Part shown: positions 44,474 through 55,835 of the stretch, in pieces
How the letters are laid out: every line of letters starts with the position of its first letter
Numbering within the stretch: position 1 is the first letter of the stretch
Source of the DNA: Micromonospora chokoriensis
GTDB lineage: Bacteria > Actinomycetota > Actinomycetes > Mycobacteriales > Micromonosporaceae
Length of the DNA: 64,000 bases
Direction: 5' to 3'
NCBI RefSeq assembly: GCF_000718555.1
Contig: NZ_JOAN01000010.1
Coordinates: forward strand, 124,001 to 188,000
The notes under the pieces: generated by a model
What the model saw: only the letters and a program-made list of their open reading frames with translations
Database searches by the model: none
Told to the model about the DNA's origin: nothing
Position numbers and translations under genes: made by a program

Positions 44474-46081
44474 ATGGCGCTGGGAGGGCGGGCCGTGGAG
44501 GGCAGTGAGACCGGCTGGGGCCGGCCGGCCGAACCAGCGCCGCGGTGGCGCGCGTTGTTGGACCGCGCCCGGCTGGGCGGTCGCGGCACGGAGCACACCG
44601 AGCCGGACCGGCGCGCCGAGGAGACACCACCGGACCCGCTGCCACGGCGTGCGGCCCCCAACGGCTACGCCGGGCGGGCACCCGCCATCGGGCATCCGGC
44701 CGACCTGTCGTACGGCGCGGAGCCCGGTTACCGGGCCGAGGCGACGTACCGTGTCGACCCCGCCTACCGGGCCGAGCCGGGTTATCGCGCTGAGCCGGAC
44801 TACCGGGCCGAGCCGGCTTATCGGGCCGAGCCGGCGTACCGGGCCGAGCCGGCGTACCGGGCCGAGCCGGGTTATCGGGCCGAGCCGGACTACCGGGCTG
44901 AGCCGGGTTACCGGGCCGAGCCGGGCTACCGCGCGGAGCCGGGTTACCGGGCCGAGCCGGACTACCGCGCCGAGCCAACGTACCGGGCCGAGCCCGAGCC
45001 GCCGCCACGCGGCCCCGACCCGGTCCCGTCGCGCTACTCGTTGCTGGACAACGGCTACCGGCCGGGCGACCCACAAGCGCAGTCGCGGTACGCCCTGCTG
45101 GAGACCGGCTACCAGCCGGAGACCGGCTATCCGGCCGCCCCGCCACCGGCCCCGCCGGTCGCCCCGCCGGTCACACCTCCCGTCACGCCGCCATCCGCCC
45201 CGCCGGTCGGCTCGGCGGTCGCCGAGCGCGCCTACCCGGCCCGGGTCGAGTGGCGGCCACAGGTCGTCGACCCGGAGCAGGAGCGCGCCAACGGGGTGCT
45301 CCAGCGTGACCTGGGCACACCCCGCGTGTTCGCCTTCGCCAACCCCAAGGGTGGGGTGCACAAGACGACTGCCACGGTGCTCGCCGCGGCCACGGTCGGC
45401 AGCGTGCGCGGCAAGGGCGTGCTGGCCTGGGACGACAACGAGCTGCGCGGCACCCTCGGCCTGCGCGCAGGCAGCGCCCGGCATGCCCGGACGATCCGGC
45501 ACCTGATCAGCGATCTGGCCCAGATCGAGATCCTGGAGGGCGCGACTCTGCTGGATCGCCTGGACGACTACCTGCGGCACGCCTCCGACGGCTCGTACGA
45601 CGTGCTGGCTGGCGAGGAGAGCCCGCGCTTCGCCCAGCGACTGGACCAGTTCACCGTCCGACGGGTGCTGGAGTTGCTACGGCGTACCCATGACGTCGTC
45701 TGCGTGGACACCGGCAACAACGTGGAGAGCCCCAACTGGCGCACGGTGATGCAGGCCGCCGACCAACTGGTGGTGACCACCGTGCCCCGTGAGGACGCGG
45801 CGTTCAGCGCGGACTGGATGCTCGACCTGCTGCACGAGGAGGGGATGGGCGAGCTGGCGGACAACGCGATCACCCTCATCTCCTGCCCGACCCCGGGTCG
45901 CTCGACGTTGCAGGACGACCTGGAGCGGCACTTCGCCACCCGTACCCGTGGCGTGGCCGTGGTGCCGTACGACCCGGCTCTGGAGACCGGGTCGTCGATC
46001 GAGTACCACCAACTCCAGCCGGAGACCAGGCAGGCGTGGCTGCGGGCGGCGGCGATGATGGTGGAGCCGTTCGCCCGGTGA
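44474..46081 (+). CDS. ParA/MinD-like ATPase with hexapeptide-repeat N-terminus
   Basis: A 535-aa protein in two parts. Residues 1-265 are low complexity, with sixteen 6-residue repeats around the consensus xYRAEP (about 79-174) and then a Pro-rich run. Residues 280-535 form a SIMIBI-class ATPase with the deviant Walker A NPKGGVHKTTA, where the usual KGGVGKTT has His for Gly, DDNELRGTLGLR and Walker B VVCVDTGNNVES. The layout recalls EspI-type ATPases of type VII secretion loci, which also join a Pro-rich part to a MinD-like domain, but no ESX gene is present here. Function unknown. ATG 44474 follows GGAG; a TTG one codon earlier is possible. Confidence 0.8.
   Translation: MALGGRAVEGSETGWGRPAEPAPRWRALLDRARLGGRGTEHTEPDRRAEETPPDPLPRRAAPNGYAGRAPAIGHPADLSYGAEPGYRAEATYRVDPAYRAEPGYRAEPDYRAEPAYRAEPAYRAEPAYRAEPGYRAEPDYRAEPGYRAEPGYRAEPGYRAEPDYRAEPTYRAEPEPPPRGPDPVPSRYSLLDNGYRPGDPQAQSRYALLETGYQPETGYPAAPPPAPPVAPPVTPPVTPPSAPPVGSAVAERAYPARVEWRPQVVDPEQERANGVLQRDLGTPRVFAFANPKGGVHKTTATVLAAATVGSVRGKGVLAWDDNELRGTLGLRAGSARHARTIRHLISDLAQIEILEGATLLDRLDDYLRHASDGSYDVLAGEESPRFAQRLDQFTVRRVLELLRRTHDVVCVDTGNNVESPNWRTVMQAADQLVVTTVPREDAAFSADWMLDLLHEEGMGELADNAITLISCPTPGRSTLQDDLERHFATRTRGVAVVPYDPALETGSSIEYHQLQPETRQAWLRAAAMMVEPFAR
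44708..44995 (+). repeat. 18-bp tandem repeat, 16 units, in the ParA-like gene
   Basis: Sixteen in-frame units of 18 bp. The first three are degenerate (SYGAEP, GYRAEA, TYRVDP); the following thirteen read [AGDT]YRAEP exactly. First-position changes and silent third-base changes show that the array is kept as protein rather than being a fresh expansion. Confidence 0.95.
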
Positions 46082-46137
46082 GCTGGTCTGTCGCCACCGG
46101 AGCCCCGGCCTCGCGGCGGGCCTGAGAGGATCATCGG

Positions 46138-46953
46138 GTGAGCGCGGAAAACCCCGATCCTGAGCGGCCCGTCGACGAGCCCGACCGGCCGGCACCACCC
46201 CGTACGCCGGGTGCGCCACCGCCGGAGGCGGACCCGGCGGCCGGGTTCGGCCCCGACCAGGTCCCCGCCTCGATGGCGTACCAGAGCTCGTTGGAGCTTC
46301 GGTACGACGAGCCGCGTCGTCCGCTGCGTGCCGTGGCGACGGTGCTGGGCACTGTGCTCGCGCTGGCCGTGCTGGGTGTCCCGCTCGGGCTGCTCTGGGC
46401 GGCGCTCGCGCCCGACACTCCGGTGCTCAAGACCGCCGAGGGGGCGATCTACGCCGACCCGCAACCGGAGCAGCCGATCGCCGCCGACGGCTGGTTCAGC
46501 CTGCTCGGGCTCGCCTTCGGGCTGCTCGTGGCGCTCGTCCTGTGGTTCGTGCTGCGTCGGCGGCGTGGCCCGGTCGGGTTGCTCGCCGCGGTGCTCGGCA
46601 CCCTGGTCGCCGCGCCGGTGGCCTGGCAGGTGGGGCGGCGGATCGGCCTGGCCGCCTTCGACCGGTTGCTGGCGACCGCCCCGGCCGGGCAGGCCTTCAG
46701 CAAACCCGCCGACCTGCGGGCCGGTGGGGTCGAATGGCTGCTCGGCGTGCTGCCGGTGCCGCACGGCAACCTGCTGCTGCCGGCGTTCGGCGCCGCGGTC
46801 ATGTACACCCTGCTGGCCGGCTGGTCGCGGTGGCCGGGGCTGCGCCCGGAGCCCGACCCGGCGGAGTTCAGTTGGGTGTCGGCGGGGACGCCAGCTCCGC
46901 CAGCGGCACCGGAACCGCCCGCACCTGACGCAGCAGAGCCGCCTCGCGGTTGA
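46138..46953 (+). CDS. Hypothetical four-helix membrane protein (DUF2567-like)
   Basis: A 271-aa protein with a Pro-rich cytosolic N-terminus (1-60) and four predicted membrane helices (about 65-88, 121-140, 145-163 and 213-230). Between helices 1 and 2 is an extracytoplasmic loop with APDTPVLKTAEGAIYADPQPEQP. This loop and topology resemble actinobacterial DUF2567 proteins; the role is unknown. A Pro/Ala-rich tail ends the protein. The last 86 bases overlap the end of the convergent LON-domain gene, so the tail is encoded on both strands. Confidence 0.7.
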   Translation: MSAENPDPERPVDEPDRPAPPRTPGAPPPEADPAAGFGPDQVPASMAYQSSLELRYDEPRRPLRAVATVLGTVLALAVLGVPLGLLWAALAPDTPVLKTAEGAIYADPQPEQPIAADGWFSLLGLAFGLLVALVLWFVLRRRRGPVGLLAAVLGTLVAAPVAWQVGRRIGLAAFDRLLATAPAGQAFSKPADLRAGGVEWLLGVLPVPHGNLLLPAFGAAVMYTLLAGWSRWPGLRPEPDPAEFSWVSAGTPAPPAAPEPPAPDAAEPPRG

Positions 46954-47572
46954 GCAGCCGCAGCTCGGCACGGAGCCGGGAGGCCGTGTCGTCGATGGCC
47001 AGCAGCCTTTGCCGGTCGTCGACGGTGAGCGCCGCGGTCGCCGCCACCAGGTGCGAGAGCACAGTCGGGTCCTCCGGCAGTTGCTCGGAGATCTCCTCCG
47101 GGTCGGAGCGGATCAGGCCCAGGTACTGCCGGAACACCGCGATCACCCGGGCGGCCAGCAGATCGGCCACCTCGTCCGGGCCGCCCGGATCGGGCAGCCA
47201 TTCCACGTCGGCGGTCAGGTAGGGCGTGGTGCTGTCGGCGACCTCGGCGATGCGGAAACGTCGCCGGCCGACCGTGACGATGTCGAAACCGCCGTCGGCC
47301 AGCTCGGTCACCTGGCGCAGCTCGGCGGTGCAGCCCACCTCGTGCAGGGTGACCTCGCCGACGCCCGCCGACGTCCGGGCGCCGGGACCGGCGGGCGCGA
47401 CCTCCCAGCCGGATTGGATGGCCACCACGCCGAACTCACGCGGGGCGCCCTCGGGCAGGTCGACCAGATGTCGGACCAGCGCCCGGTAGCGCTCCTCGAA
47501 GATGTGCAGCGGCAGCACCAACCCGGGGAAGAGCACCGTGGCGAGCGGGAACACCGGCAGCCGTGCGGTCAC
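46868..47572 (-). CDS. LON peptidase substrate-binding domain protein
   Basis: A 234-aa protein consisting of the N-terminal substrate-binding domain of Lon protease without ATPase or peptidase parts. It starts [20 protein letters not shown], with [11 protein letters not shown] and, later, [10 protein letters not shown]. Stand-alone forms are widespread; their function is not settled and some may recognise misfolded proteins. Start choice: GTG 47572 has a TAGGCT -10 element 7 nt upstream. A longer open frame to 48019 runs antisense to hisD and is rejected. The 3' end overlaps the convergent membrane protein gene by 86 bases. Confidence 0.88.
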   Translation of the reverse strand: MTARLPVFPLATVLFPGLVLPLHIFEERYRALVRHLVDLPEGAPREFGVVAIQSGWEVAPAGPGARTSAGVGEVTLHEVGCTAELRQVTELADGGFDIVTVGRRRFRIAEVADSTTPYLTADVEWLPDPGGPDEVADLLAARVIAVFRQYLGLIRSDPEEISEQLPEDPTVLSHLVAATAALTVDDRQRLLAIDDTASRLRAELRLLNREAALLRQVRAVPVPLAELASPPTPN

Positions 47573-47579
47573 GTGGTCG

Positions 47580-47585
47580 AGCCTA
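47580..47585 (-). promoter_or_regulatory. -10 element TAGGCT of the LON-domain gene
   Basis: Reverse-strand TAGGCT 7 nt before the GTG at 47572; leaderless arrangement, divergent from the hisD promoter 80 bases away. Confidence 0.5.
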
Positions 47586-47665
47586 ACGAATCTCGCCGGA
47601 GTGGGCGTGGCCCGGCTCACCGTCCCGTCCCACGGGCGGTTCGGGTGGACGTCGGGCTGGCCGCC

Positions 47666-47671
47666 TAGACT
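47666..47671 (+). promoter_or_regulatory. -10 element TAGACT of hisD
   Basis: TAGACT 7 nt before the hisD GTG at 47679; leaderless arrangement at the head of the histidine operon. No leader peptide with His codons is possible with this start. Confidence 0.5.
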
Positions 47672-47678
47672 CGCAAGG

Positions 47679-50687
<3,009 letters not shown>

Positions 50688-50688
<1 letters not shown>

Positions 50689-50858
50689 TGGGGGCCGCGC
50701 TGCCGACGTTGCTGCTGATCCTGGCCGGGGTGCTTGTCGGTGGCACCTGGTCGCTCTATCGGCAGGGTGCGCCGAAGGCCGCCGTGCTGATCACTGCGGG
50801 GCTCGCGGTGCTCGCCACGGTCGCCGGGGTTCTGCGGCTGCTGCCGGAGAACGGGTGA
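50688..50858 (+). CDS. Small two-helix membrane protein, 56 aa
   Basis: A short open frame between hisB and hisH: ATG overlaps the hisB TAA, stop TGA at 50856-50858. The product has two hydrophobic helices (about 4-21 and 31-51) joined by a short basic turn (WSLYRQGAPKA) and ends LLPENG. The exact coupling to hisB, the membrane topology and the lack of any gap make it very likely to be translated. Small proteins of this kind recur at this place in actinobacterial histidine operons; no function is known. Confidence 0.75.
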
Positions 50859-50871
50859 GCGGGGTGACGAC

Positions 50872-51504
50872 GTGAGTGACGTGGTGGTGCTCGACTATGG
50901 TTCGGGCAATCTGCGCTCGGCGGAGCGGGCGCTGGCCGCCGCAGGCGCGGATGTCCGCGTGACCGACGACCTGGCCGCCGCGGCTGCCGCCGAAGGTCTG
51001 GTGGTGCCGGGTGTGGGCGCGTACGCGGCGTGCATGGCGGGGATCGAGGCGCTGGGCGCCGGCCCGGTGATCGCCGAACGGGTGGCCGCTGGTCGGCCGG
51101 TGCTCGGCATCTGCGTGGGCATGCAGGTGCTCTTCGAGCACGGCGACGAGCATGGTGTGGTGACCAAGGGGCTGGGGCTGCTGCCCGGCGGGGTGACCCG
51201 GCTGGCCGCCACCCGCTTGCCGCACATGGGTTGGAACACGGTCCGGGCACCCCGGGAGTCGGTGCTGTTCGCTGGGCTGCCGGAGCAGAGCCGGTTCTAC
51301 TTCGTCCACTCGTACGCGATGGGCGACCCGGCGGCGCTGGCCGCTGCCGGTGCCACGGTGACCACCGCCCACCACGACACGGATTTCGTCGCGGCGGTGG
51401 AGCGTGGCTCGTTGTCGGCGGCCCAGTTCCACCCGGAGAAGTCCGCCGAGACCGGTGCCGCGCTGCTGCGCAACTGGCTCGCCACGTTGCCCAGCGGTGG
51501 CTGA
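50872..51504 (+). CDS. hisH: Imidazole glycerol phosphate synthase glutaminase subunit HisH
   Basis: A 210-aa class I glutamine amidotransferase that feeds ammonia to HisF. The catalytic Cys is in LGICVGMQVLFEHG and the His-Glu pair in SAAQFHPEKSAETG. It starts VVVLDYGSGNLRSAERAL. Its partner gene hisF lies 3.5 kb downstream, separated by a redox gene block. GTG start, 13 bases after the small membrane protein gene. Confidence 0.95.
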   Translation: MSDVVVLDYGSGNLRSAERALAAAGADVRVTDDLAAAAAAEGLVVPGVGAYAACMAGIEALGAGPVIAERVAAGRPVLGICVGMQVLFEHGDEHGVVTKGLGLLPGGVTRLAATRLPHMGWNTVRAPRESVLFAGLPEQSRFYFVHSYAMGDPAALAAAGATVTTAHHDTDFVAAVERGSLSAAQFHPEKSAETGAALLRNWLATLPSGG

Positions 51505-51540
51505 GCGTCTTCGCGCGGCGCCCGGCCGAGGGGCGTCGCG

Positions 51541-51864
51541 GTGAGCCGGGAACGGGCCCGTCGGCGGGCGGAGCGGGAGGCGGAGCAGGCCCGGGAGCGG
51601 GCGGTCCGGCAGCGCCAGGTCGCGCGCCGGCAGCGCCGTCGGGCGGTGGTCCGTCGGTTGACGCCGCAGCTGCGGCGGGGTCGCTCCGGGCGGCTGGAAC
51701 GGCACTCTCGGGGTGAGCGCGCCGCGATCGTGCTGCTCACCGGCGCGGCGCTGATCCTGATCTGGACGTTCGTCGACAATCTGGCGTTGCGTATCGCGTT
51801 GATCGTGCTCTTGCTGCTCGTACTGCCGGCGATCGTCGTGATCGCCCTGGACCGTCGTACCTGA
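51541..51864 (+). CDS. Hypothetical membrane protein with Arg-rich N-terminus
   Basis: A 107-aa protein. Residues 1-58 are extremely Arg-rich and helical ([20 protein letters not shown]), followed by two membrane helices (about 61-78 and 82-103). Proteins of this shape are common beside hisH/priA in Micromonosporaceae-like genomes, but I know no function. The basic stretch may bind nucleic acid or phospholipid head groups. GTG start with only a weak ribosome binding site. Confidence 0.65.
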   Translation: MSRERARRRAEREAEQARERAVRQRQVARRQRRRAVVRRLTPQLRRGRSGRLERHSRGERAAIVLLTGAALILIWTFVDNLALRIALIVLLLLVLPAIVVIALDRRT

Positions 51865-51878
51865 TCGAGGAGAAGACC

Positions 51879-52604
51879 TTGAGCCTCACCCTGTTACCCG
51901 CCGTGGATGTCGCCGACGGCCGGGCCGTTCGGCTCGTGCAGGGCGCTGTCGGAAGCGAGAGCATCTACGGCGAGCCGCTGGACGCCGCGCTGGCCTGGCA
52001 GCAGGACGGCGCCGAGTGGATCCACCTGGTCGACCTGGACGCTGCGTTCGGTCGGGGCACCAACGCGCACCTGCTCGCCGAGGTGGTGCGCCAACTGGAC
52101 GTGAAGGTGGAGCTCTCCGGCGGCATCCGCGACGACGAGTCGCTGCGGGCGGCGCTGGGCACCGGGGCGGCCCGGGTGAACATCGGGACCGCCGCCCTGG
52201 AGGACCCGGTCTGGTGTGACCGGGTGGTCGAGGAGTACGGCGACCGGGTGGCCATCGGGCTGGACGTGCGGGGTCACACCCTGTCCGCGCGGGGTTGGAC
52301 CCGCGACGGCGGTGACCTGTACGAGGTGTTGGAGCGGCTGGACAAGGCGGGTGCGAGCCGGTACGTGGTCACCGACATCACCAAGGACGGCACGATGCGC
52401 GGGCCGAACCTGGACCTGCTGCGTGAGGTGTGTGCCCGTACCGACCGGCCGGTGATCGCCTCCGGTGGGGTGTCCACGCTTGACGACCTGCGGGCGTTGG
52501 CGACGCTGGAGTCGGTCGGGGTGGAGGGCGTCATCGCCGGCAAGGCGCTCTACGCGGGCGCCTTCACGGTGGCCGAGGCGCTGCGGACGCTGGCCGAGGC
52601 GTGA
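51879..52604 (+). CDS. priA: Bifunctional phosphoribosyl isomerase PriA (HisA/TrpF)
   Basis: A 241-aa (beta-alpha)8 barrel that isomerises ProFAR in histidine synthesis and, in actinobacteria, also PRA in tryptophan synthesis. The catalytic Asp residues are in [10 protein letters not shown] and [14 protein letters not shown]. The Arg and Trp of [10 protein letters not shown] are the PriA-specific residues that allow dual substrate use. The start is a TTG with GAGGAG 6 bases upstream, and codon 6 is TTA, a very rare codon in such genomes. Its stop overlaps the ridA GTG. Confidence 0.93.
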   Translation: MSLTLLPAVDVADGRAVRLVQGAVGSESIYGEPLDAALAWQQDGAEWIHLVDLDAAFGRGTNAHLLAEVVRQLDVKVELSGGIRDDESLRAALGTGAARVNIGTAALEDPVWCDRVVEEYGDRVAIGLDVRGHTLSARGWTRDGGDLYEVLERLDKAGASRYVVTDITKDGTMRGPNLDLLREVCARTDRPVIASGGVSTLDDLRALATLESVGVEGVIAGKALYAGAFTVAEALRTLAEA

Positions 52605-52990
52605 CGACGACCCGGCTCGGCTCGGGCGGCCCGTGGGAGCAGCGCTACGGCTATTCCCGGGTGGTCCGCGCCGGTGACCGGGCCTTCACGGCCGGCTGCA
52701 CGGCGACGGTGGATGGTCGGGTGGTGCACGTCGGTGACGCCGCCGCGCAGACGGCGCAGGCGCTGCGGATCGGGCTGGCCGCGCTCGCCGAGGTGGGTGC
52801 GGAGCCGGGCGACGTGGTCCGGACCAGGATGTACGTGACGGACCGGCTGCACGCCGACGAGGTGGGCCGGGCGCACAACGCGGTGTTCGGCGCGGTTCGG
52901 CCGGTGGCGACCCTGGTGGTGGTGGCCGGTCTGCTGGACCCGGAGCACCTGGTCGAGGTGGAGTTGGAGGCGTACCTCGGCGATCGCTGA
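52601..52990 (+). CDS. RidA family (YjgF/YER057c/UK114) protein
   Basis: A 129-aa protein of the RidA superfamily. Many members hydrolyse reactive enamines/imines made by pyridoxal phosphate enzymes. It has [52 protein letters not shown] (in parts) and the C-terminal [10 protein letters not shown]. The Arg of VVRTRMYV matches the deaminase-site Arg. It is coupled to priA by a 4-base overlap, so it is part of the histidine operon. Confidence 0.9.
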   Translation: MTTTRLGSGGPWEQRYGYSRVVRAGDRAFTAGCTATVDGRVVHVGDAAAQTAQALRIGLAALAEVGAEPGDVVRTRMYVTDRLHADEVGRAHNAVFGAVRPVATLVVVAGLLDPEHLVEVELEAYLGDR

Positions 52991-53012
52991 GGTACGCCTC
53001 CCGTCGCGCACT

Positions 53013-53054
53013 GCCCGCAACTAAGTTGTGCACAACTTAATTGCGGGCTATGGT
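53013..53054 (+). promoter_or_regulatory. ohrR operator and promoter
   Basis: A 36-bp near-perfect palindrome (53013-53030 with 53031-53048; single mismatch at 53021/53040), whose centre AAGTTGTG/CACAACTT is AT-richer than its surroundings. A TATGGT -10 (53049-53054) follows directly, 6 nt before the ohrR GTG. OhrR bound here would block transcription of ohrR-ohr. Confidence 0.75.
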
Positions 53055-53060
53055 TCAGCG

Positions 53061-53507
53061 GTGACCGATGACCTGGTGCTGCGCCGGCAGGTGTGCTTCG
53101 CGCTCTACGCCGCGTCGCGCGCACTTACCGACGTCTACCGGCCGATCCTCGACGAAGTCGGGTTGACCTACCCGCAGTACCTGGTGCTGCTGGTGCTCTG
53201 GGAGCGTCCCGACGACGCCCCCACGGTGTCCGAGCTGGGCACCGAGCTGCGGCTGGACTCCGGCACGCTCTCCCCGCTGCTCAAGCGGCTGGAGGGGGCG
53301 GGCCTGGTGGTCCGGCGGCGGTCGGCCCGCGACGAGCGGCGGGTCGAGGTGGGCCTCACCGAGCAGGGTCGGGCGCTGCGCGAGCAGCTCTGCGACGTCC
53401 CGTTGCGGATCGCGCAGGCCACCGGGCTGGGCTTCGGCGAGCTTGTCGCGCTGCGCGACACCCTCACCAGGATCACCGACACCATTCACCGACAGAAGGA
53501 GCAGTGA
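53061..53507 (+). CDS. ohrR: Organic hydroperoxide sensor OhrR (MarR family)
   Basis: A 148-aa MarR-family repressor. The peroxide-sensing Cys12 is in [20 protein letters not shown], the family signature, and a second Cys111 suggests the two-cysteine, disulphide-forming type. The winged helix has [19 protein letters not shown] and [14 protein letters not shown]. Oxidation by organic hydroperoxides releases the operator and induces ohr. GTG 53061 follows a -10 element by 6 nt; an upstream in-frame ATG at 53028 lies inside the operator and is rejected. Confidence 0.93.
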   Translation: MTDDLVLRRQVCFALYAASRALTDVYRPILDEVGLTYPQYLVLLVLWERPDDAPTVSELGTELRLDSGTLSPLLKRLEGAGLVVRRRSARDERRVEVGLTEQGRALREQLCDVPLRIAQATGLGFGELVALRDTLTRITDTIHRQKEQ

Positions 53508-53512
53508 CTCTC

Positions 53513-53944
53513 ATGCAGGTGCTCTACACCGCGTCCGCGACCGCAAGCGGCGACGGCCGCAACGGCCACGTCGAGACCTCCGACGGCACGTTCGCGCTCG
53601 ACCTGGCCGTGCCGAAGGAGATGGGCGGCGCTGGCGGCGCGGCCAACCCGGAGCAGCTCTTCGCCGCCGGTTACGCGGCCTGTTTCCACGGCGCGCTGCG
53701 GCTGGTGGCCCGCCAGGCCAAGGCCGACGTGACCGGCTCCGTCGTCGGCGCCGAGGTGGGCATCGGCCCGAATGGCAGCGGTGGCTTCGGGCTCACCGTG
53801 CAGCTCGTCGTCGACCTGCCCGCCGTGCCCCGCGAGGCCGCCGAGCAGCTGGTCGAGCAGGCCCACCAGGTCTGCCCGTACTCCAACGCCACCCGCGGCA
53901 ACATCGACGTCGCGCTGACCGTCCGCGAGACCCTGTCCGCGTGA
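53513..53944 (+). CDS. ohr: Organic hydroperoxide reductase Ohr
   Basis: A 143-aa OsmC/Ohr-family peroxidase that reduces lipid and organic hydroperoxides to alcohols using dihydrolipoyl partners. The two catalytic cysteines are Cys57 ([10 protein letters not shown]) and Cys121 ([12 protein letters not shown]). It has the exact family length and starts with [16 protein letters not shown]. The ATG has AAGGAG upstream and lies 5 bases after the ohrR stop; both are expressed from the OhrR-controlled promoter. Confidence 0.95.
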   Translation: MQVLYTASATASGDGRNGHVETSDGTFALDLAVPKEMGGAGGAANPEQLFAAGYAACFHGALRLVARQAKADVTGSVVGAEVGIGPNGSGGFGLTVQLVVDLPAVPREAAEQLVEQAHQVCPYSNATRGNIDVALTVRETLSA

Positions 53945-53990
53945 CATCGCGGCCCAGGCCCCCATTCGCGGACGAGAGGACGACCACCCG

Positions 53991-54989
53991 ATGACCAGCA
54001 ACCGCGAGATCCACCTGGCCCGCCGCCCCGTCGGCTGGCCCACCGACGACGACTTCCGGCTCGTCGAGACCGACGTTCCGACGCCCGGACCGGGCCAGAT
54101 CGTGGTCCGCAACCAGTACATGTCCGTCGACCCGTACATGCGCGGGCGGATGAACGACGTCAAGTCGTACGTGGCGCCGTTCGCGCTCGACGCGCCGCTC
54201 GATGGTGGCGCGATCGGCGAGGTGGTGGCCAGCGAGGCGGCGGAGTTCGCCGTCGGGACCACCGTCCTGCATGGGCTCGGCTGGCGGGAGTACGCGCTGC
54301 TCGACGCGTCCGCCGCCCGTCCGGTCGACCCGAGCGTCGCTCCGATCAGCGCGTACCTGAGCGTTCTCGGCATGACCGGGCTGACCGCGTACGCCGGGCT
54401 GCTGGAGGTGGCCGCGATGAAGCCCGGCGAGACGGTCTTCGTCTCCGCCGCGGCTGGCGCGGTCGGCAGCCTGGTCGGCCAGATCGCCAAGCTCAAGGGT
54501 GCTGGCCGGGTGATCGGCAGCGCCGGCTCGCCGGCCAAGGTCGAGCGGCTGCGGGCGCTGGGCTTCGACGCGGCCTTCGACTACCACGACGGGTCGGTCC
54601 GCGAGTCGCTGCGGGCCGCCGCTCCGGACGGCGTCGACGTCTACTTCGACAACGTCGGCGGCGACCACCTGGAGGCGGCGATCTCGGTGATGAACCTGCA
54701 TGGCCGCGCCGCCATCTGCGGCATGATCTCGCAGTACAACGCCACCGAGCCGCCGGCCGCGCCGCGCAACCTGGCACTTGTCATCGGCAAGCGGCTCACC
54801 CTGCGCGGCTTCATCGTCGGCGACCACAACGACGTGCGTTCGGCGTTCGTCCGCGACGTCGCCGGTTGGCTGCGCGACGGCACGCTCTCCTACGACGAGA
54901 CGATCGTCGACGGCATCGAGAACGCCCCGGCGGCGTTCCTCGGCCTGCTGCGCGGCGACAACCTCGGCAAGATGCTCGTCAAGGTGTGA
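53991..54989 (+). CDS. NADP-dependent oxidoreductase, MDR superfamily (CurA/leukotriene B4 dehydrogenase-like)
   Basis: A 332-aa zinc-independent medium-chain dehydrogenase/reductase. It has the N-terminal [16 protein letters not shown], typical of the 2-alkenal or leukotriene B4 dehydrogenase group, and the nucleotide loop [18 protein letters not shown]. Near the C-terminus lie CGMISQYN and [10 protein letters not shown]. Members reduce alpha,beta-unsaturated aldehydes and ketones, which form when lipids are peroxidised, so a link with ohr is sensible. It lies 46 bases after ohr, probably in the same transcript. Confidence 0.88.
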   Translation: MTSNREIHLARRPVGWPTDDDFRLVETDVPTPGPGQIVVRNQYMSVDPYMRGRMNDVKSYVAPFALDAPLDGGAIGEVVASEAAEFAVGTTVLHGLGWREYALLDASAARPVDPSVAPISAYLSVLGMTGLTAYAGLLEVAAMKPGETVFVSAAAGAVGSLVGQIAKLKGAGRVIGSAGSPAKVERLRALGFDAAFDYHDGSVRESLRAAAPDGVDVYFDNVGGDHLEAAISVMNLHGRAAICGMISQYNATEPPAAPRNLALVIGKRLTLRGFIVGDHNDVRSAFVRDVAGWLRDGTLSYDETIVDGIENAPAAFLGLLRGDNLGKMLVKV

Positions 54990-55050
54990 CGCAGACCTCG
55001 TTCACGGCGGTCGGCCCGATCGGGTCGGCCGCCGTGCCGCGTGCGGGCGA

Positions 55051-55056
55051 TAGGCT
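55051..55056 (+). promoter_or_regulatory. -10 element TAGGCT of hisF
   Basis: TAGGCT 6 nt before the hisF ATG at 55063; leaderless arrangement. It gives hisF a promoter apart from the rest of the histidine genes. Confidence 0.5.
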
Positions 55057-55062
55057 CGCGGC

Positions 55063-55830
55063 ATGACGGTGGCGGTACGGGTGATCCCCTGTCTGGACGT
55101 GGACGCCGGGCGGGTGGTCAAGGGGGTCAACTTCCTCGACCTGCGTGACGCCGGCGACCCGGTGGAGTTGGCCGCCGCGTACGACCGGGCCGGCGCGGAC
55201 GAGCTGACCTTCCTCGACGTCACCGCGTCCTCCAGCGACCGGGGCACCATGCTCGACGTGGTGCGCCGCACCGCCGAGTCGGTGTTCATCCCGTTGACCG
55301 TCGGTGGCGGGGTCCGGCAGGTCGCCGACGTGGACACGCTGCTGCGGGCCGGGGCGGACAAGGTCGGCGTGAACACCGCTGCCATCGCCCGGCCGGAGCT
55401 GATCGCCGAGATCGCCGACCGGTTCGGCCGGCAGGTGCTCGTGCTCTCCCTCGACGTGCGGCGGTCGCCGGGCGGCGGCACGCCCAGTGGCTTCGAGGTC
55501 ACCACGCACGGCGGTCGGCGCGGCACCTGCATTGACGCCGTGTGGTGGGCACACCGGGGCGCCGAGCTGGGCGCGGGGGAGATCCTGCTCAACTCGATGG
55601 ACGCCGATGGCACCAAGGCGGGCTTCGACCTGGAGTTGATCGCCGCGGTGCGAGCGGTCGTGGACGTGCCGGTGGTGGCCAGTGGGGGTGCCGGCGAGGT
55701 GGCCCACTTTCCGCCCGCGATCGGCGCTGGCGCGGACGCGGTGCTCGCCGCCAGCGTCTTTCACTTCGGCGAGCTGACCGTGGCTGAGGTCAAGGACGCG
55801 CTGCGGGTCAGCGGCCACCCGGTGCGCTGA
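55063..55830 (+). CDS. hisF: Imidazole glycerol phosphate synthase cyclase subunit HisF
   Basis: A 255-aa (beta-alpha)8 barrel that, with HisH, forms imidazole glycerol phosphate and AICAR. The catalytic Asp residues lie in [19 protein letters not shown] and in [10 protein letters not shown]. The phosphate-binding loops are visible as [10 protein letters not shown] and [10 protein letters not shown]. It is separated from hisH by 3.5 kb. No hisI (phosphoribosyl-AMP cyclohydrolase) follows; the next gene is convergent and only 5 bases away. Confidence 0.96.
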   Translation: MTVAVRVIPCLDVDAGRVVKGVNFLDLRDAGDPVELAAAYDRAGADELTFLDVTASSSDRGTMLDVVRRTAESVFIPLTVGGGVRQVADVDTLLRAGADKVGVNTAAIARPELIAEIADRFGRQVLVLSLDVRRSPGGGTPSGFEVTTHGGRRGTCIDAVWWAHRGAELGAGEILLNSMDADGTKAGFDLELIAAVRAVVDVPVVASGGAGEVAHFPPAIGAGADAVLAASVFHFGELTVAEVKDALRVSGHPVR

Positions 55831-55835
55831 GTCGG

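Noticed and set aside
44708..44995. Possible CRISPR array from the regular repeats
   Set aside because: Repeats are contiguous 18-bp units without spacers, in frame within a gene, and encode a constant hexapeptide.
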